Shown here: one piece after another, positions 54,187 through 62,413 of the stretch
Layout: each line of letters opens with the position of its first letter
How positions within the stretch are numbered: the stretch's first letter is position 1
Assembly (NCBI RefSeq): GCF_000382265.1
Contig: NZ_KB907985.1
Span: 50,448 to 114,447, forward strand
Length of the DNA stretch: 64,000 nucleotides
Direction of reading: 5' to 3'
Source of the DNA: Yoonia vestfoldensis DSM 16212
Lineage (GTDB): Bacteria; Pseudomonadota; Alphaproteobacteria; Rhodobacterales; Rhodobacteraceae
Position numbers and translations under genes: made by a program
The notes under the pieces: generated by a model
Told to the model about the DNA's origin: nothing
Databases searched by the model: none
What the model saw: only the letters and a program-made list of their open reading frames with translations

Positions 54187-55836
54187 CTACTGCAGCACGA
54201 ACCCGCTGGGCCAGCGCAGCGTCGTTTCCATGACAACCTCCTGCTCGGTCCCCGCAGGCACGCTGAGGTCCCATTCCACGATGCCGCGCGCACCGTCTGG
54301 ATCGCGACGTGTGACCTCTGGTGCAGCGGTCAGGCCGACCTGCAGATCGTCCTGTTCGGAATAGGGGACAGCATCGCGCAGCAGCACGTCCCAATCCTGT
54401 CCTGTCAGGTTTTCCACCGTCAGGACCGTGCGTTCGACCAATTGATTGGACGATGAAAAGACGCCCCTGTCGCCTGTCGACCGGTTGGGCGTGATCCGCG
54501 TCAGGCGCAAGCCATCCAGCGGGCCAAAGCCCACGTCCAGATCGGCCCCCGCCGCCAGCAGAGGCAGGTTGCTGAACCCGATCATCGTGCCGTCGGCATG
54601 CAGCATCGCGCGACCGGGCAGCAGCATTTCGTCGGTCGCGTTGGTGAATTCAGCCATGCGATAGGCATTCGCATCGGTCATCGGTGTTGCCTCGGCCCAG
54701 ACATCGGCGTCAAAGGTCAGCTGATCCAGCGGCAGGCGCAGATCCTCGACCCCGTTGCGGATATCGACGCGGTTTGGATAGACATATGTCACCGCGGCAC
54801 CGCTGAAATCAGCCTGTGCGGTGACGGGGGCGGCCTCCATCATCGGGGCGGGCATGACGGCGCTGTTGCGCTGCAATGTCATCGTATCGGCGGCCATGCC
54901 CGCCGCTGCCTCGCGGTCGCGCTCTTCTTCGGAAATGATGCGCCGCAGTTCCGCCCAGGCCCCGCCGGGGGCAATCTGTTCGCCGGGGCGGGCCGTGGAC
55001 AGGACGAGTTGCACGTCAAGCCAGTCCTGCCCCGTGGCCTGACTGATGACGACCGCGCGGTCGATGTCCAGTTGCGGATCATCGCCGGTGGTCAAGCGCA
55101 GGTCATAGACCGGCGACCAGTTGGCAAAACCTTCGGTGGTGGCGATCTCCAGCGTGACCTCGCCCGCCTCGGCGGCATCAAGCGTGAAGGTCAGCACAGA
55201 GCCTTGATCCTCGGGGGCCAGCAGGGCGGCCAAAGCGCGGCGGGCATCCTCCAACGCGTCGACGTCATCTGCGCGTGCGCGGATGGCGGCCTGTGCCTCT
55301 TGCTCGGCGGCAAAGGCGGCCATCCGCAAGGCCAGCGTTTCCGACCCGACCATCTGCGCCAAGGCCTGCACGTCGGCGATGGTGGTCAACGTTCCGCCCG
55401 CGCTGGACTGACCAAGGCTTTGCAGAAAGGCGATCTGATCCTCGGCGGCCTGTACGGGCAGGCGGATCGCGGCAATCGCGACATCGCGTTCGCGCAGGAC
55501 CTCTTCCAGACGCTCGACCTCTGCGCGGGCGGCGACGATGGCAGGGCTGGACTGGTCGGGCGTCACGGGCAGGCGGTCAAAGGCAAGGTTGACCGCACCC
55601 AGCCGAACCCTCCCCGGCACGGCGATACGCAGACCATCGGCGGACAGGGTCTGCGGCAGGCCGGGAATGATGATGTCATGCTGGCCAGCGGGCAGATCGA
55701 GCGTGACCAACCGCGTGACGGTCGCCAGACCGGGATAGATCGTGACGGTATCGACGCGCGCCTGCCCGGTGATGGTATCGGCAAAGGCGGGTGCGGCGAG
55801 GGCAAGCAGGCTGGTGGTCAAGAAAAGGCGGATCAT
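54187..55836 (-). CDS. DUF4139/MuiA-like exported protein
   Basis: 549 residues from the ATG at 55836 (GGAG eight bases upstream). It begins with a signal peptide (MIRLFLTTSLLALAAPAFA). The N-terminal DUF4140-like domain reads VTIYPGLATVTRLVTLDLPAGQHDIIIPGLP region; a helical coiled-coil region follows (about 90-220), then the DUF4139 beta-rich domain (about 215-545) with WSPVYDLRLT, VVISQATGQDWLDVQLVLST and a final VSRRDPDGARGIVEWDLSV-type stretch. Related proteins are annotated as mucoidy inhibitor MuiA family; function is unclear. Convergent with the dehydrogenase operon. Confidence 0.85.
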   Translation of the reverse strand: MIRLFLTTSLLALAAPAFADTITGQARVDTVTIYPGLATVTRLVTLDLPAGQHDIIIPGLPQTLSADGLRIAVPGRVRLGAVNLAFDRLPVTPDQSSPAIVAARAEVERLEEVLRERDVAIAAIRLPVQAAEDQIAFLQSLGQSSAGGTLTTIADVQALAQMVGSETLALRMAAFAAEQEAQAAIRARADDVDALEDARRALAALLAPEDQGSVLTFTLDAAEAGEVTLEIATTEGFANWSPVYDLRLTTGDDPQLDIDRAVVISQATGQDWLDVQLVLSTARPGEQIAPGGAWAELRRIISEEERDREAAAGMAADTMTLQRNSAVMPAPMMEAAPVTAQADFSGAAVTYVYPNRVDIRNGVEDLRLPLDQLTFDADVWAEATPMTDANAYRMAEFTNATDEMLLPGRAMLHADGTMIGFSNLPLLAAGADLDVGFGPLDGLRLTRITPNRSTGDRGVFSSSNQLVERTVLTVENLTGQDWDVLLRDAVPYSEQDDLQVGLTAAPEVTRRDPDGARGIVEWDLSVPAGTEQEVVMETTLRWPSGFVLQ

Positions 55837-55930
55837 CGCAAATCTCCAAGGTGTTTGTGCGCAGCTTACAGGCTGCGGCGGCCTGTCGCATGCATTGAAA
55901 TGCACCATCGGCAGAATTCACCGCACAAAA

Positions 55931-55957
55931 AAAGAGGCGCCGGATTGGCGCCTCTTT
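55931..55957 (-). terminator. Rho-independent terminator after asd
   Basis: AAAGAGGCGCC (55931-55941) and GGCGCCTCTTT (55947-55957) form an 11-base perfect stem with a 5-base loop. Read on the minus strand the stem runs into a run of Ts (positions below 55931), matching termination of asd. Confidence 0.88.
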
Positions 55958-55977
55958 CATTCAGAAATCTCAGGCGA

Positions 55978-57000
55978 TCAGCCTTTTTTCAGGCATTCGC
56001 GGCCCAGCACTTCGGCGATCTGCACGGCGTTCAGGGCGGCACCCTTGCGCAGGTTGTCGGACACGCACCACAGGTTCAGCCCGTTGTCGATCGTGCTGTC
56101 CTGCCGGATGCGGCTGATGAAGGTCGCGTAATCGCCCACGCATTCGATCGGGGTGACGTAGCCGCCGTCCTCGCGCTTGTCGATCACCATGATGCCGGGA
56201 CTTTCGCGCAGGATGTCGCGGGCTTCATGTTCGTCGAGGAAATCCTCGAATTCGATATTGATCGATTCCGAATGGCCGACGAACACCGGCACGCGCACGC
56301 AGGTCGCCGTGACCTTGATCTTGGGATCGAGGATTTTCTTGGTCTCGGCGACCATCTTCCATTCTTCCTTGGTCGATCCATCGTCAAGGAACACGTCGAT
56401 ATGCGGGATCACGTTGAAAGCGATCTGCTTGGTGAATTTCTTGGGCGGCTTGCTGTCGGTAGGGTTGTAGATGCTTTTGGTCTGGTCCCACAATTCGTCG
56501 ATGCCTTCCTTGCCGGCACCCGACACGGATTGATAGGTGCTGACCACGACCCGCTTGATCCGCGCGCGGTCATGCAGCGGCTTGAGCGCCACGACCATTT
56601 GCGCGGTCGAACAATTTGGGTTCGCGATGATGTTCTTCTTGGAATAGCCGTGGATCGCCTGCGCGTTCACTTCGGGCACGATCAGCGGCACATCGGCGTC
56701 ATAGCGATACAGCGAGGAGTTATCGATCACGACGCAACCGGCCTTGGCGGCCTTGGGCGCATAGGTCTTGGTCGCCTCGGAGCCCACGGCAAACAGCGCG
56801 ATGTCCCAGCCGGTGAAATCGAAGGTCTCAAGATCCTTGGTCTTGAGGGTGGTATCGCCAAAGCTGACTTCGGTTCCCAGCGATCTGCGGCTGGCAAGTG
56901 CGACGATTTCATCCACCGGAAAGGTCCGTTCGTGGAGGATGTTCAGCATTTCGCGGCCCACGTTGCCCGTGGCGCCGACAACGGCGATTCGATAGCCCAT
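55978..57000 (-). CDS. asd: Aspartate-semialdehyde dehydrogenase
   Basis: 340 residues from the ATG at 57000 with upstream AAGGAG. NADP fold YRIAVVGATGNVGREML, EIVALASRRSLGTEVSFGD, the active-site cysteine in IIANPNCSTAQMVVAL, STYQSVSGAGKEG and RVPVFVGHSESINIEFE with the substrate histidine region. It reduces beta-aspartyl phosphate in the lysine/threonine/methionine pathway. Its length is normal. Monocistronic, ending at a strong terminator; divergent from the FrhB-like gene. Confidence 0.95.
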   Translation of the reverse strand: MGYRIAVVGATGNVGREMLNILHERTFPVDEIVALASRRSLGTEVSFGDTTLKTKDLETFDFTGWDIALFAVGSEATKTYAPKAAKAGCVVIDNSSLYRYDADVPLIVPEVNAQAIHGYSKKNIIANPNCSTAQMVVALKPLHDRARIKRVVVSTYQSVSGAGKEGIDELWDQTKSIYNPTDSKPPKKFTKQIAFNVIPHIDVFLDDGSTKEEWKMVAETKKILDPKIKVTATCVRVPVFVGHSESINIEFEDFLDEHEARDILRESPGIMVIDKREDGGYVTPIECVGDYATFISRIRQDSTIDNGLNLWCVSDNLRKGAALNAVQIAEVLGRECLKKG

Positions 57001-57066
57001 CTGGCTGGCTCCTTGTTTGCAAGTGGTGCCTCTTAGCGCGTCAGGCCCATAAGGAAAAGGGCCGTT

Positions 57067-57096
57067 GCAAAGTGTAAATCCAACTGGACACTTTGC
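57067..57096. promoter_or_regulatory. Inverted repeat GCAAAGTGT-N12-ACACTTTGC
   Basis: Perfect 9-base arms (57067-57075 and 57088-57096) separated by 12 bases, containing TGT-N12-ACA. It lies 22 bases before the FrhB/BciB-like start and 66 bases from the divergent asd start. TGT-N12-ACA is the known PpsR/CrtJ spacing, see findings. Confidence 0.5.
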
Positions 57097-57118
57097 CTTT
57101 GCGCGGTAAGGTCGCGCC

Positions 57119-58405
57119 ATGACAATCACGACGCCTGACTTTGCCGATCCGGCCCCGCGCGGCCTGTGTACCGATTGCGGTGTGTCGCGGATGTTGGACG
57201 CCAGCGCCTGCGGCAAGGCATGTCAGTTCATCAAGCCCGATTATCCGGCGATGGAGGCCCGCGTGCATGGCCGCAGTGCTGGCACCGCCGGCGACGAGGC
57301 GTTTTTTGGCGTCACGGGGGCGATGTATCGCGCGGCGTTGCAGCCCGCCCGCCAAGGCGCGCAATGGACCGGCCTGACGACGCGGTTGGCCGAACGCCTT
57401 CTGGAAACCCGTGCTGTCGATGCGGTTCTGACGATGGTGCCCGACCCCGATGACCGCTGGCGTCCACGCCCCGCGATCATCACCGTTGCCGCCGACATGG
57501 CCGAGGCGCGGGGGATGCGCATGGGTTATGCGCCCTTGCTCGCCCTGCTCGAACCGGCGCGCGCCGCAGGGCACAGGCGCATCGCCGTGATCGGGATTCC
57601 TTGCCAGATCTACGCGCTCCGGGCCCTCGAGGCGCAGTTGGGGTTCGCGCGGATCTATGTCATCGGCACGCCCTGTTCGGACAACACCACGACCGAGAAT
57701 TTCCATGGCTTTCTGGCCCGTTTGACGGACGCCCCCGACACCGTGACCTATCTGGAATTCCGCGCGGATTATCATGTCGAATTGCGCTTTACCGATGGCA
57801 GCCGCCGCCTGATCCCGTTCCTGAAACTGCCGATCTCGGACCTGCCGCGCGATTTTTTCCCCACGACCTGCCGGACCTGCGTGGATTACACCAACCGGCT
57901 GGCCGATATCACCGTGGGCTATATGGCGGGCGAGGGGGACCAATGGTTGATCATCCGCAATGCGCGCGGGCAGGAGATGCTGGACAGTCTGGGCGCAGAG
58001 GTGACGCTGGCCGCACCCGGATCACGCGGCAAGCGGGTGGGAGCTGTGAAAGGCTTTGTCGAAAACACGCGGCTGGCGGCAGGGGGGCTACCCCTGCGCC
58101 GGATGCCCGATTTCATGCGCGGGATCATGGGCTGGCTGATGCCCAAGATCGGCCCGCGCGGGCTGGAATTCGCCCGTGCGCGGGTCGAGATGAAGGCGGC
58201 GGAAACCATCCTGCATCTGCGCCGCGAAGAGCCGGCAAAGATGAAGAACATGGTCCCTGCACACGTCTGGAACCTAGCGGCACCTTACGGGCTGACGCCG
58301 GAACCGGACGAAGTCTTAACCAACCCCAAGCACGATGATCATCAGCAGCGAATAAAGCGCGATGCCGCCGCCGATCAGCAGATAATGAAAATTACCCGCG
58401 AATGA
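57119..58405 (+). CDS. FrhB/BciB-family iron-sulfur flavoprotein reductase
   Basis: 428 residues. N-terminal cysteines CTDCGVSRMLDASACGKACQ and a second set CRTCVDYTNRLADITVG bind Fe-S clusters; IAVIGIPCQIYALRALE and IGTPCSDNTTTENFHGFL are diagnostic of the F420-hydrogenase/dehydrogenase beta-subunit family, which includes divinyl chlorophyllide 8-vinyl reductase BciB and hydroxymethyl-chlorophyll reductase. Whether it acts on bacteriochlorophyll precursors here is not shown; no bch gene is in the window. The last 30 residues overlap the 3' end of the convergent CBS gene by 90 bases and look unlike the family, hinting that an original stop was lost. Confidence 0.83.
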   Translation: MTITTPDFADPAPRGLCTDCGVSRMLDASACGKACQFIKPDYPAMEARVHGRSAGTAGDEAFFGVTGAMYRAALQPARQGAQWTGLTTRLAERLLETRAVDAVLTMVPDPDDRWRPRPAIITVAADMAEARGMRMGYAPLLALLEPARAAGHRRIAVIGIPCQIYALRALEAQLGFARIYVIGTPCSDNTTTENFHGFLARLTDAPDTVTYLEFRADYHVELRFTDGSRRLIPFLKLPISDLPRDFFPTTCRTCVDYTNRLADITVGYMAGEGDQWLIIRNARGQEMLDSLGAEVTLAAPGSRGKRVGAVKGFVENTRLAAGGLPLRRMPDFMRGIMGWLMPKIGPRGLEFARARVEMKAAETILHLRREEPAKMKNMVPAHVWNLAAPYGLTPEPDEVLTNPKHDDHQQRIKRDAAADQQIMKITRE

Positions 58406-58852
58406 CGCCTTCGCCATGGTGGTCATCTGGCCGATCAGATCGGGCCAAGTGTAGCTGACGAAATCGCCCTGCGTGAACACCGCCTTGATCCGGCCTTCGT
58501 CATCGACGACGGGCAGTCGACGGAACCGTTCGTTGCTCATGATGCGCAGCCAGTCCAGCATGTCGTCAGTTTCCTTGGCCATGCGCGGATTGCGGGTCAT
58601 GATGTCGGACAGTTTCGTCGCCTTGGGGTCCATCCCCTTGGCCACAAGCTTGTTCATGATGTCGCGTTCGGTCACGACTCCGATGACCTTTTCGTCCGCG
58701 TCAATGATGATGACGCAGCCATAGTTCTTGTCGGACATCTGGGCCACGGCCTCTGCCACGGTCGAGTCAGGACCGCTTGTCAGAGGCTTTGGCTTGCCAG
58801 GATATTCGCGGCGGTCCATCAAGCGGCCGCCGGGGCGTTTGTCATCGGCCAT
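58316..58852 (-). CDS. CBS-domain pair protein with C-terminal membrane helix
   Basis: 178 residues. Two CBS motifs (about 22-80 and 85-140) with KNYGCVIIIDADEKVIGVVTERDIMNKL and RFRRLPVVDDEGRIKAVFTQGDF, which usually bind adenine nucleotides. The end GGGIALYSLLMIIVLGVG is a membrane helix, so the sensor is anchored to the inner membrane. Partner protein unknown. The final 90 bases are shared with the 3' end of the convergent FrhB-like gene. Confidence 0.85.
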   Translation of the reverse strand: MADDKRPGGRLMDRREYPGKPKPLTSGPDSTVAEAVAQMSDKNYGCVIIIDADEKVIGVVTERDIMNKLVAKGMDPKATKLSDIMTRNPRMAKETDDMLDWLRIMSNERFRRLPVVDDEGRIKAVFTQGDFVSYTWPDLIGQMTTMAKASFAGNFHYLLIGGGIALYSLLMIIVLGVG

Positions 58853-58866
58853 GAGCTGATCCTTTC

Positions 58867-58878
58867 AACTTTAAAGTT
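58867..58878. promoter_or_regulatory. Perfect 12-base palindrome upstream of CBS gene
   Basis: AACTTTAAAGTT is fully self-complementary and lies 14 bases upstream of the CBS-protein start on the minus strand, in an AT-rich patch. It may be part of the promoter or a small operator. Confidence 0.35.
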
Positions 58879-58923
58879 TCTATCTTCTGATGATAGGACG
58901 AAACGCCGCTGCGTCAAAATCGC

Positions 58924-59382
58924 CTAAACCGGCAATGCCGTGGTTTGCCGCACGTTGCGCAGCGCAAAGGACGATTGCATCTGCGCCACGCCGGGCAAGG
59001 TCGCCAGATGCTTGCGGTGGATGCGGGCGAAATCCTCGGTGTCGCCGGCCACGACCTTGAGCAGGTAATCCGCCGACCCCGCCATCAGGTGACATTCCAG
59101 CACGTCGGGGACCTTGGCCACCGCCTTTTCAAACGCGTCCAGCACCTCGTCCGCCTGCCCGCTGAGCGTGATTTCGACAAAGACGGTCGTGGGCCGCCCC
59201 ATCTTGCGCGGGTCCAGCAGGGCGACATATTCGCGGATGTACCCGTCCTTTTCCAGCCGTTGCACCCGCCTGTGGCAGGCCGAGGGCGACAGGTTCGCCA
59301 CCTCTGACAGGTCCGCGTTTGAAATGCGGCCCGATTTTTGCAGAACCGCGAGGATTCGGCGGTCGATACTGTCGATGTCCAT
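58924..59382 (-). CDS. Lrp/AsnC-family transcriptional regulator
   Basis: 152 residues from the ATG at 59382. Helix-turn-helix about 4-60 (IDRRILAVLQKSGRISNADLSEVANLSPSACHRRVQRLEKDG region) and an AsnC-type ligand domain (VFVEITLSGQ..., LECHLMAGSADYLLKVVAGD). Divergent from ald, the standard pairing for an alanine-responsive activator (AldR/PutR-like); alanine or another amino acid is the expected ligand. Confidence 0.9.
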   Translation of the reverse strand: MDIDSIDRRILAVLQKSGRISNADLSEVANLSPSACHRRVQRLEKDGYIREYVALLDPRKMGRPTTVFVEITLSGQADEVLDAFEKAVAKVPDVLECHLMAGSADYLLKVVAGDTEDFARIHRKHLATLPGVAQMQSSFALRNVRQTTALPV

Positions 59383-59413
59383 AGCTTGCAAGATCCTTTC
59401 GTGAAGTGACTGT

Positions 59414-59493
59414 CTGACGCGCGATCCTAGCGTGAAACGAGGCCTGACCCAAGACAGGATTCCAAGACATTGCATCCTGACGCGCGCAGGATG
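59414..59493. promoter_or_regulatory. Phased repeats in the Lrp-ald intergenic region
   Basis: CTGACGCGCG occurs at 59414-59423 and again at 59477-59486, 63 bases apart, equal to six helical turns. The second copy lies inside an inverted repeat CATCCT (59473-59478)/AGGATG (59488-59493). Likely Lrp-type binding sites controlling ald and the regulator itself. Confidence 0.5.
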
Positions 59494-59517
59494 GTGCCAC
59501 AACGCGGGAGGTTCGCA

Positions 59518-60636
59518 ATGCTGATCGGCTGTCCGAAAGAAATCAAACCACAGGAATTCCGTGTCGGGGTCACACCCGATGCGGCACAAGAAGCTGTCGC
59601 CCACGGCCACAACGTTATGGTCGAAACCGGCGCAGGCATTGGCGCGGGGTTCAGCGATGACGATTACATCGCCGCCGGTGCACAGATCGCGGGAACGGCG
59701 GCGGATATATTCGCCAACGCCGACATGATCGTGAAGGTCAAGGAACCGCAGGCGGTGGAACGCAAGATGCTGCGCGAAGGGCAGGTCCTGTTCACCTATC
59801 TGCATCTGGCCCCCGACCCTGACCAGACGCGCGACCTGATGGCTTCGGGGGCGACCTGCATCGCCTATGAAACCGTGACTGATGATCGTGGCGGTCTGCC
59901 GTTGCTGGCGCCCATGTCAGAGGTCGCGGGCCGGCTTGCCCCGCAGGTGGGCGCATGGACGCTGCAAAAGGCCAATGGCGGGCGCGGTGTGCTGATGGGC
60001 GGTGTGCCGGGCGTCGCACCTGCGCGGGTCGTCGTGATCGGTGGCGGTGTCGTGGGTACCCACGCTGCACGGATCGCGGCAGGCATGGGTGCGGATGTGA
60101 CCGTGCTGGATCGTTCGTTGCCGCGCTTGCGGTATCTTGACGACACGCACGGGGGCCAGTTCAAGACCAGCTATGCCAGCAAGGCCAACACCATCACCCT
60201 TGCCCGCGAGGCGGACATGATCATCGGTGCAGTGCTGATCCCCGGCGCGGCTGCACCCAAGCTGATTTCACGCGCGCAGCTGGCGGACCTGAAACCGGGG
60301 GCGGTGCTGGTCGACGTGGCGATCGACCAAGGCGGCTGTTTCGAAACCTCCCGCGCGACGACGCATCAGGACCCGATCTATGACGTGGACGGAATCATGC
60401 ATTATTGCGTGGCGAACATGCCGGGGGCCGTCGCGCGCACATCGACCATCGCGCTGGGCAATGCGACGATGCCCTTCATGCTGGCCTTGGCCGACAAGGG
60501 GTGGCGTCAGGCCTGCGAGGATGATCCGCATCTGCTGGCGGGGCTCAATGTCCATGCCGGGCATCTGACCTATTACGCCGTCGGCAAGGCCCTGGGGATC
60601 GACGTGCTGTCGCCTGCGCTGGCGTTGAAAGCGTAA
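59518..60636 (+). CDS. ald: Alanine dehydrogenase
   Basis: 372 residues from the ATG at 59518 (GGGAGG upstream). Typical segments: LIGCPKEIKPQEFRVGVTPDAA, MIVKVKEPQAVE, LFTYLHLAPD, and the Rossmann fold VVVIGGGVVGTHAARIAAGMGADVTVLDR region. It interconverts L-alanine and pyruvate plus ammonia with NAD. Divergent from an Lrp/AsnC regulator; ends at a bidirectional terminator shared with mscL. Confidence 0.95.
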   Translation: MLIGCPKEIKPQEFRVGVTPDAAQEAVAHGHNVMVETGAGIGAGFSDDDYIAAGAQIAGTAADIFANADMIVKVKEPQAVERKMLREGQVLFTYLHLAPDPDQTRDLMASGATCIAYETVTDDRGGLPLLAPMSEVAGRLAPQVGAWTLQKANGGRGVLMGGVPGVAPARVVVIGGGVVGTHAARIAAGMGADVTVLDRSLPRLRYLDDTHGGQFKTSYASKANTITLAREADMIIGAVLIPGAAAPKLISRAQLADLKPGAVLVDVAIDQGGCFETSRATTHQDPIYDVDGIMHYCVANMPGAVARTSTIALGNATMPFMLALADKGWRQACEDDPHLLAGLNVHAGHLTYYAVGKALGIDVLSPALALKA

Positions 60637-60640
60637 ACGA

Positions 60641-60666
60641 AAAGGCCCGCTGCTAGGCGGGCCTTT
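60641..60666. terminator. Bidirectional terminator between ald and mscL
   Basis: AAAGGCCCGC (60641-60650) pairs with GCGGGCCTTT (60657-60666) around TGCTAG. A-run before and T-run after serve both convergent genes. Confidence 0.8.
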
Positions 60667-60672
60667 CCTCGA

Positions 60673-61059
60673 TTATGGCCGCTTGGCCAGTGCGTCGCGG
60701 ATTTCGATCAGGATATCCAGCTCCGACGGGCCGGTATGGACCTCTGGCGCGACGTCATCGGGTTTTTCGGCAATGGATTTGACGCGGTTGACTGCCTTGA
60801 CCAACATGAACACCACAAAAGCGATGATCAGAAAGTTGATCGCCGCCGTGATGAAATTGCCGTACATTAACTGCGCATCACCAACCCCGAAGCTGAGCCC
60901 GCTGAAATCGATCCCGCCGATGATCAGGCCAATCAACGGCTGGATCAGATCATCGACCAAGCTGCTGACGATGGCTGTGAAGGCTGCACCGATGATGATA
61001 CCCACGGCAAGGTCCATGACGCTGCCCTTGGCGATGAAGTCCTTGAATTCCTGAAGCAT
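60673..61059 (-). CDS. mscL: Large-conductance mechanosensitive channel
   Basis: 128 residues from the ATG at 61059; the longer frame upstream is not conserved. [40 protein letters not shown] covers the N-terminal helix and pore helix TM1, and [19 protein letters not shown] is TM2, followed by the cytoplasmic helix. It opens under membrane tension and releases solutes on hypo-osmotic shock. Convergent with ald. Confidence 0.95.
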   Translation of the reverse strand: MLQEFKDFIAKGSVMDLAVGIIIGAAFTAIVSSLVDDLIQPLIGLIIGGIDFSGLSFGVGDAQLMYGNFITAAINFLIIAFVVFMLVKAVNRVKSIAEKPDDVAPEVHTGPSELDILIEIRDALAKRP

Positions 61060-61215
61060 AACAGTTTCCCACTTGATGTTCCCTGCGGCCCGGTGCTGTT
61101 CCGGTTGCGCGACTACGCACAACATTATCGTCATTAACAAACATGAACACTGGTTTTTTTCGGTTTGGCCGGTGCTTAGGTCAGACACAGACGCATTGGA
61201 AAAGGAACCTCAACC

Positions 61216-61911
61216 ATGCCCGACCTGTCCTCGTTCCCCATCACCGGACGCTGGCCCGCCAAGGACCCTTCCGTCATTCAGCTTTATTCCTACCCCACGC
61301 CCAATGGCGTGAAAGTGTCGATCGCGCTGGAGGAAATGGGACTGGCTTATGAACCCCACCTTGTGACGCTCAAGGATGTCGACGTCAAAAGCCCCGAATT
61401 CCTGTCACTGAACCCCAACAACAAGATCCCCGCGATCATCGACCCGAACGGCCCCGAAGGCCCGCTCGCCCTGTTCGAAAGCGGCGCGATCCTTCTGTAT
61501 CTGGCGGAAAAGACAGGAAAGTTCATCGGCAAGACCACCGCCGACAAGCACAGGATCACGCAATGGCTGATGTTCCAGATGGGCGGCGTCGGGCCGATGT
61601 TCGGGCAGATGGGCTTTTTCTTCAAATTCGCCGGCGCGCAGATCGAGGATGACCGCCCCCGCGACCGTTACAGGGACGAGGCGATCCGCCTGCTCTCGGT
61701 GATCGAGAACGAACTGGAAGGGCAGGACTGGATCGCCGGGGATTATTCCATCGCCGACATGGCGATTGCGCCGTGGATCAACGCGCTGGAATTCTACGGC
61801 ACCAAGGATGTCGTCGGCTATCACGACCTGAAAAACGTGCCTGCCTATGTGGAAAGGTTCTATGCCCGCCCCGCAGTCGCCAAAGGCAAATCGATCCCGG
61901 CAACATCCTAG
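61216..61911 (+). CDS. Glutathione S-transferase, YfcG/Nu-class-like
   Basis: 231 residues. Thioredoxin-like N-terminal domain with IQLYSYPTPNGVKVSIALEE, NPNNKIPAIIDPNGPEGPLALFESGAILLYL (glutathione gamma-Glu recognition ES motif), and an all-helical C-terminal domain ending DWIAGDYSIADMAIAPW. TPNG in place of a Tyr or Ser nucleophile resembles Nu-class YfcG/YghU, which act as disulfide-bond reductases. AAGGAA upstream supports the start. Ends 6 bases from the convergent YtoQ gene. Confidence 0.9.
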   Translation: MPDLSSFPITGRWPAKDPSVIQLYSYPTPNGVKVSIALEEMGLAYEPHLVTLKDVDVKSPEFLSLNPNNKIPAIIDPNGPEGPLALFESGAILLYLAEKTGKFIGKTTADKHRITQWLMFQMGGVGPMFGQMGFFFKFAGAQIEDDRPRDRYRDEAIRLLSVIENELEGQDWIAGDYSIADMAIAPWINALEFYGTKDVVGYHDLKNVPAYVERFYARPAVAKGKSIPATS

Positions 61912-61917
61912 GCCGGG

Positions 61918-62376
61918 TTAACCCTGACCGGCTGGCAACGAGCCGTTGAGAACATAGGCCAGCACATCGACGACCTGTTGGGGCGTTTGCACAACCGCGA
62001 GCGCCGCAGCATCCACCTCTTTCAGCGCATGCTGATGATCCGGCCCGTGCATCACGATCAGCGACTTGCCCAGTGCGGCTGCATAGCCCGCATCGAACGC
62101 GGCATTCCATTGCTTGTACTGATCGCCAAAGCGCACGACGACGATATCGGCAGTTTCGATCCCGTGGCGCGTGCGGATCGCATTCAGCTTGGCGCCTTTG
62201 TGGTCGTGCCAGAATTTGTCCGGCTCTTGCCCCAGGATTGCCACGCCGCAATCGTCCGACGCGGCATGGTCAGTCACAGGCCCGGTGAACGCCACGTCAA
62301 GATCAGTGGCTCCTTTCACGATCTGGTCGCGCCAGTCGGTGTGGATTTCGCCGGACAGGTAGATGTGCAGTGTCAT
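61918..62376 (-). CDS. YtoQ-like nucleoside 2-deoxyribosyltransferase-fold protein
   Basis: 152 residues from the ATG at 62376 with AAGGAG upstream. IYLSGEIHTDWRDQI, GPVTDHAASDDCGVAILG and ADIVVVRFGDQYKQWNAAFDAGYAAALGKSLIVMH region match the YtoQ family, which has a nucleoside deoxyribosyltransferase-like fold. Function is not established to my knowledge. 37 bases downstream of the methyltransferase gene start-to-stop order, possibly cotranscribed with it. Confidence 0.85.
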   Translation of the reverse strand: MTLHIYLSGEIHTDWRDQIVKGATDLDVAFTGPVTDHAASDDCGVAILGQEPDKFWHDHKGAKLNAIRTRHGIETADIVVVRFGDQYKQWNAAFDAGYAAALGKSLIVMHGPDHQHALKEVDAAALAVVQTPQQVVDVLAYVLNGSLPAGQG

Positions 62377-62413
62377 TGTCCTTGCTCCTTTGCTTGGCCC
62401 CAACACTAGCGCC

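Noticed and set aside
54598..57036. Plus-strand 812-codon frame across the DUF4139 and asd genes
   Set aside because: Crosses two real minus-strand genes and a strong terminator.
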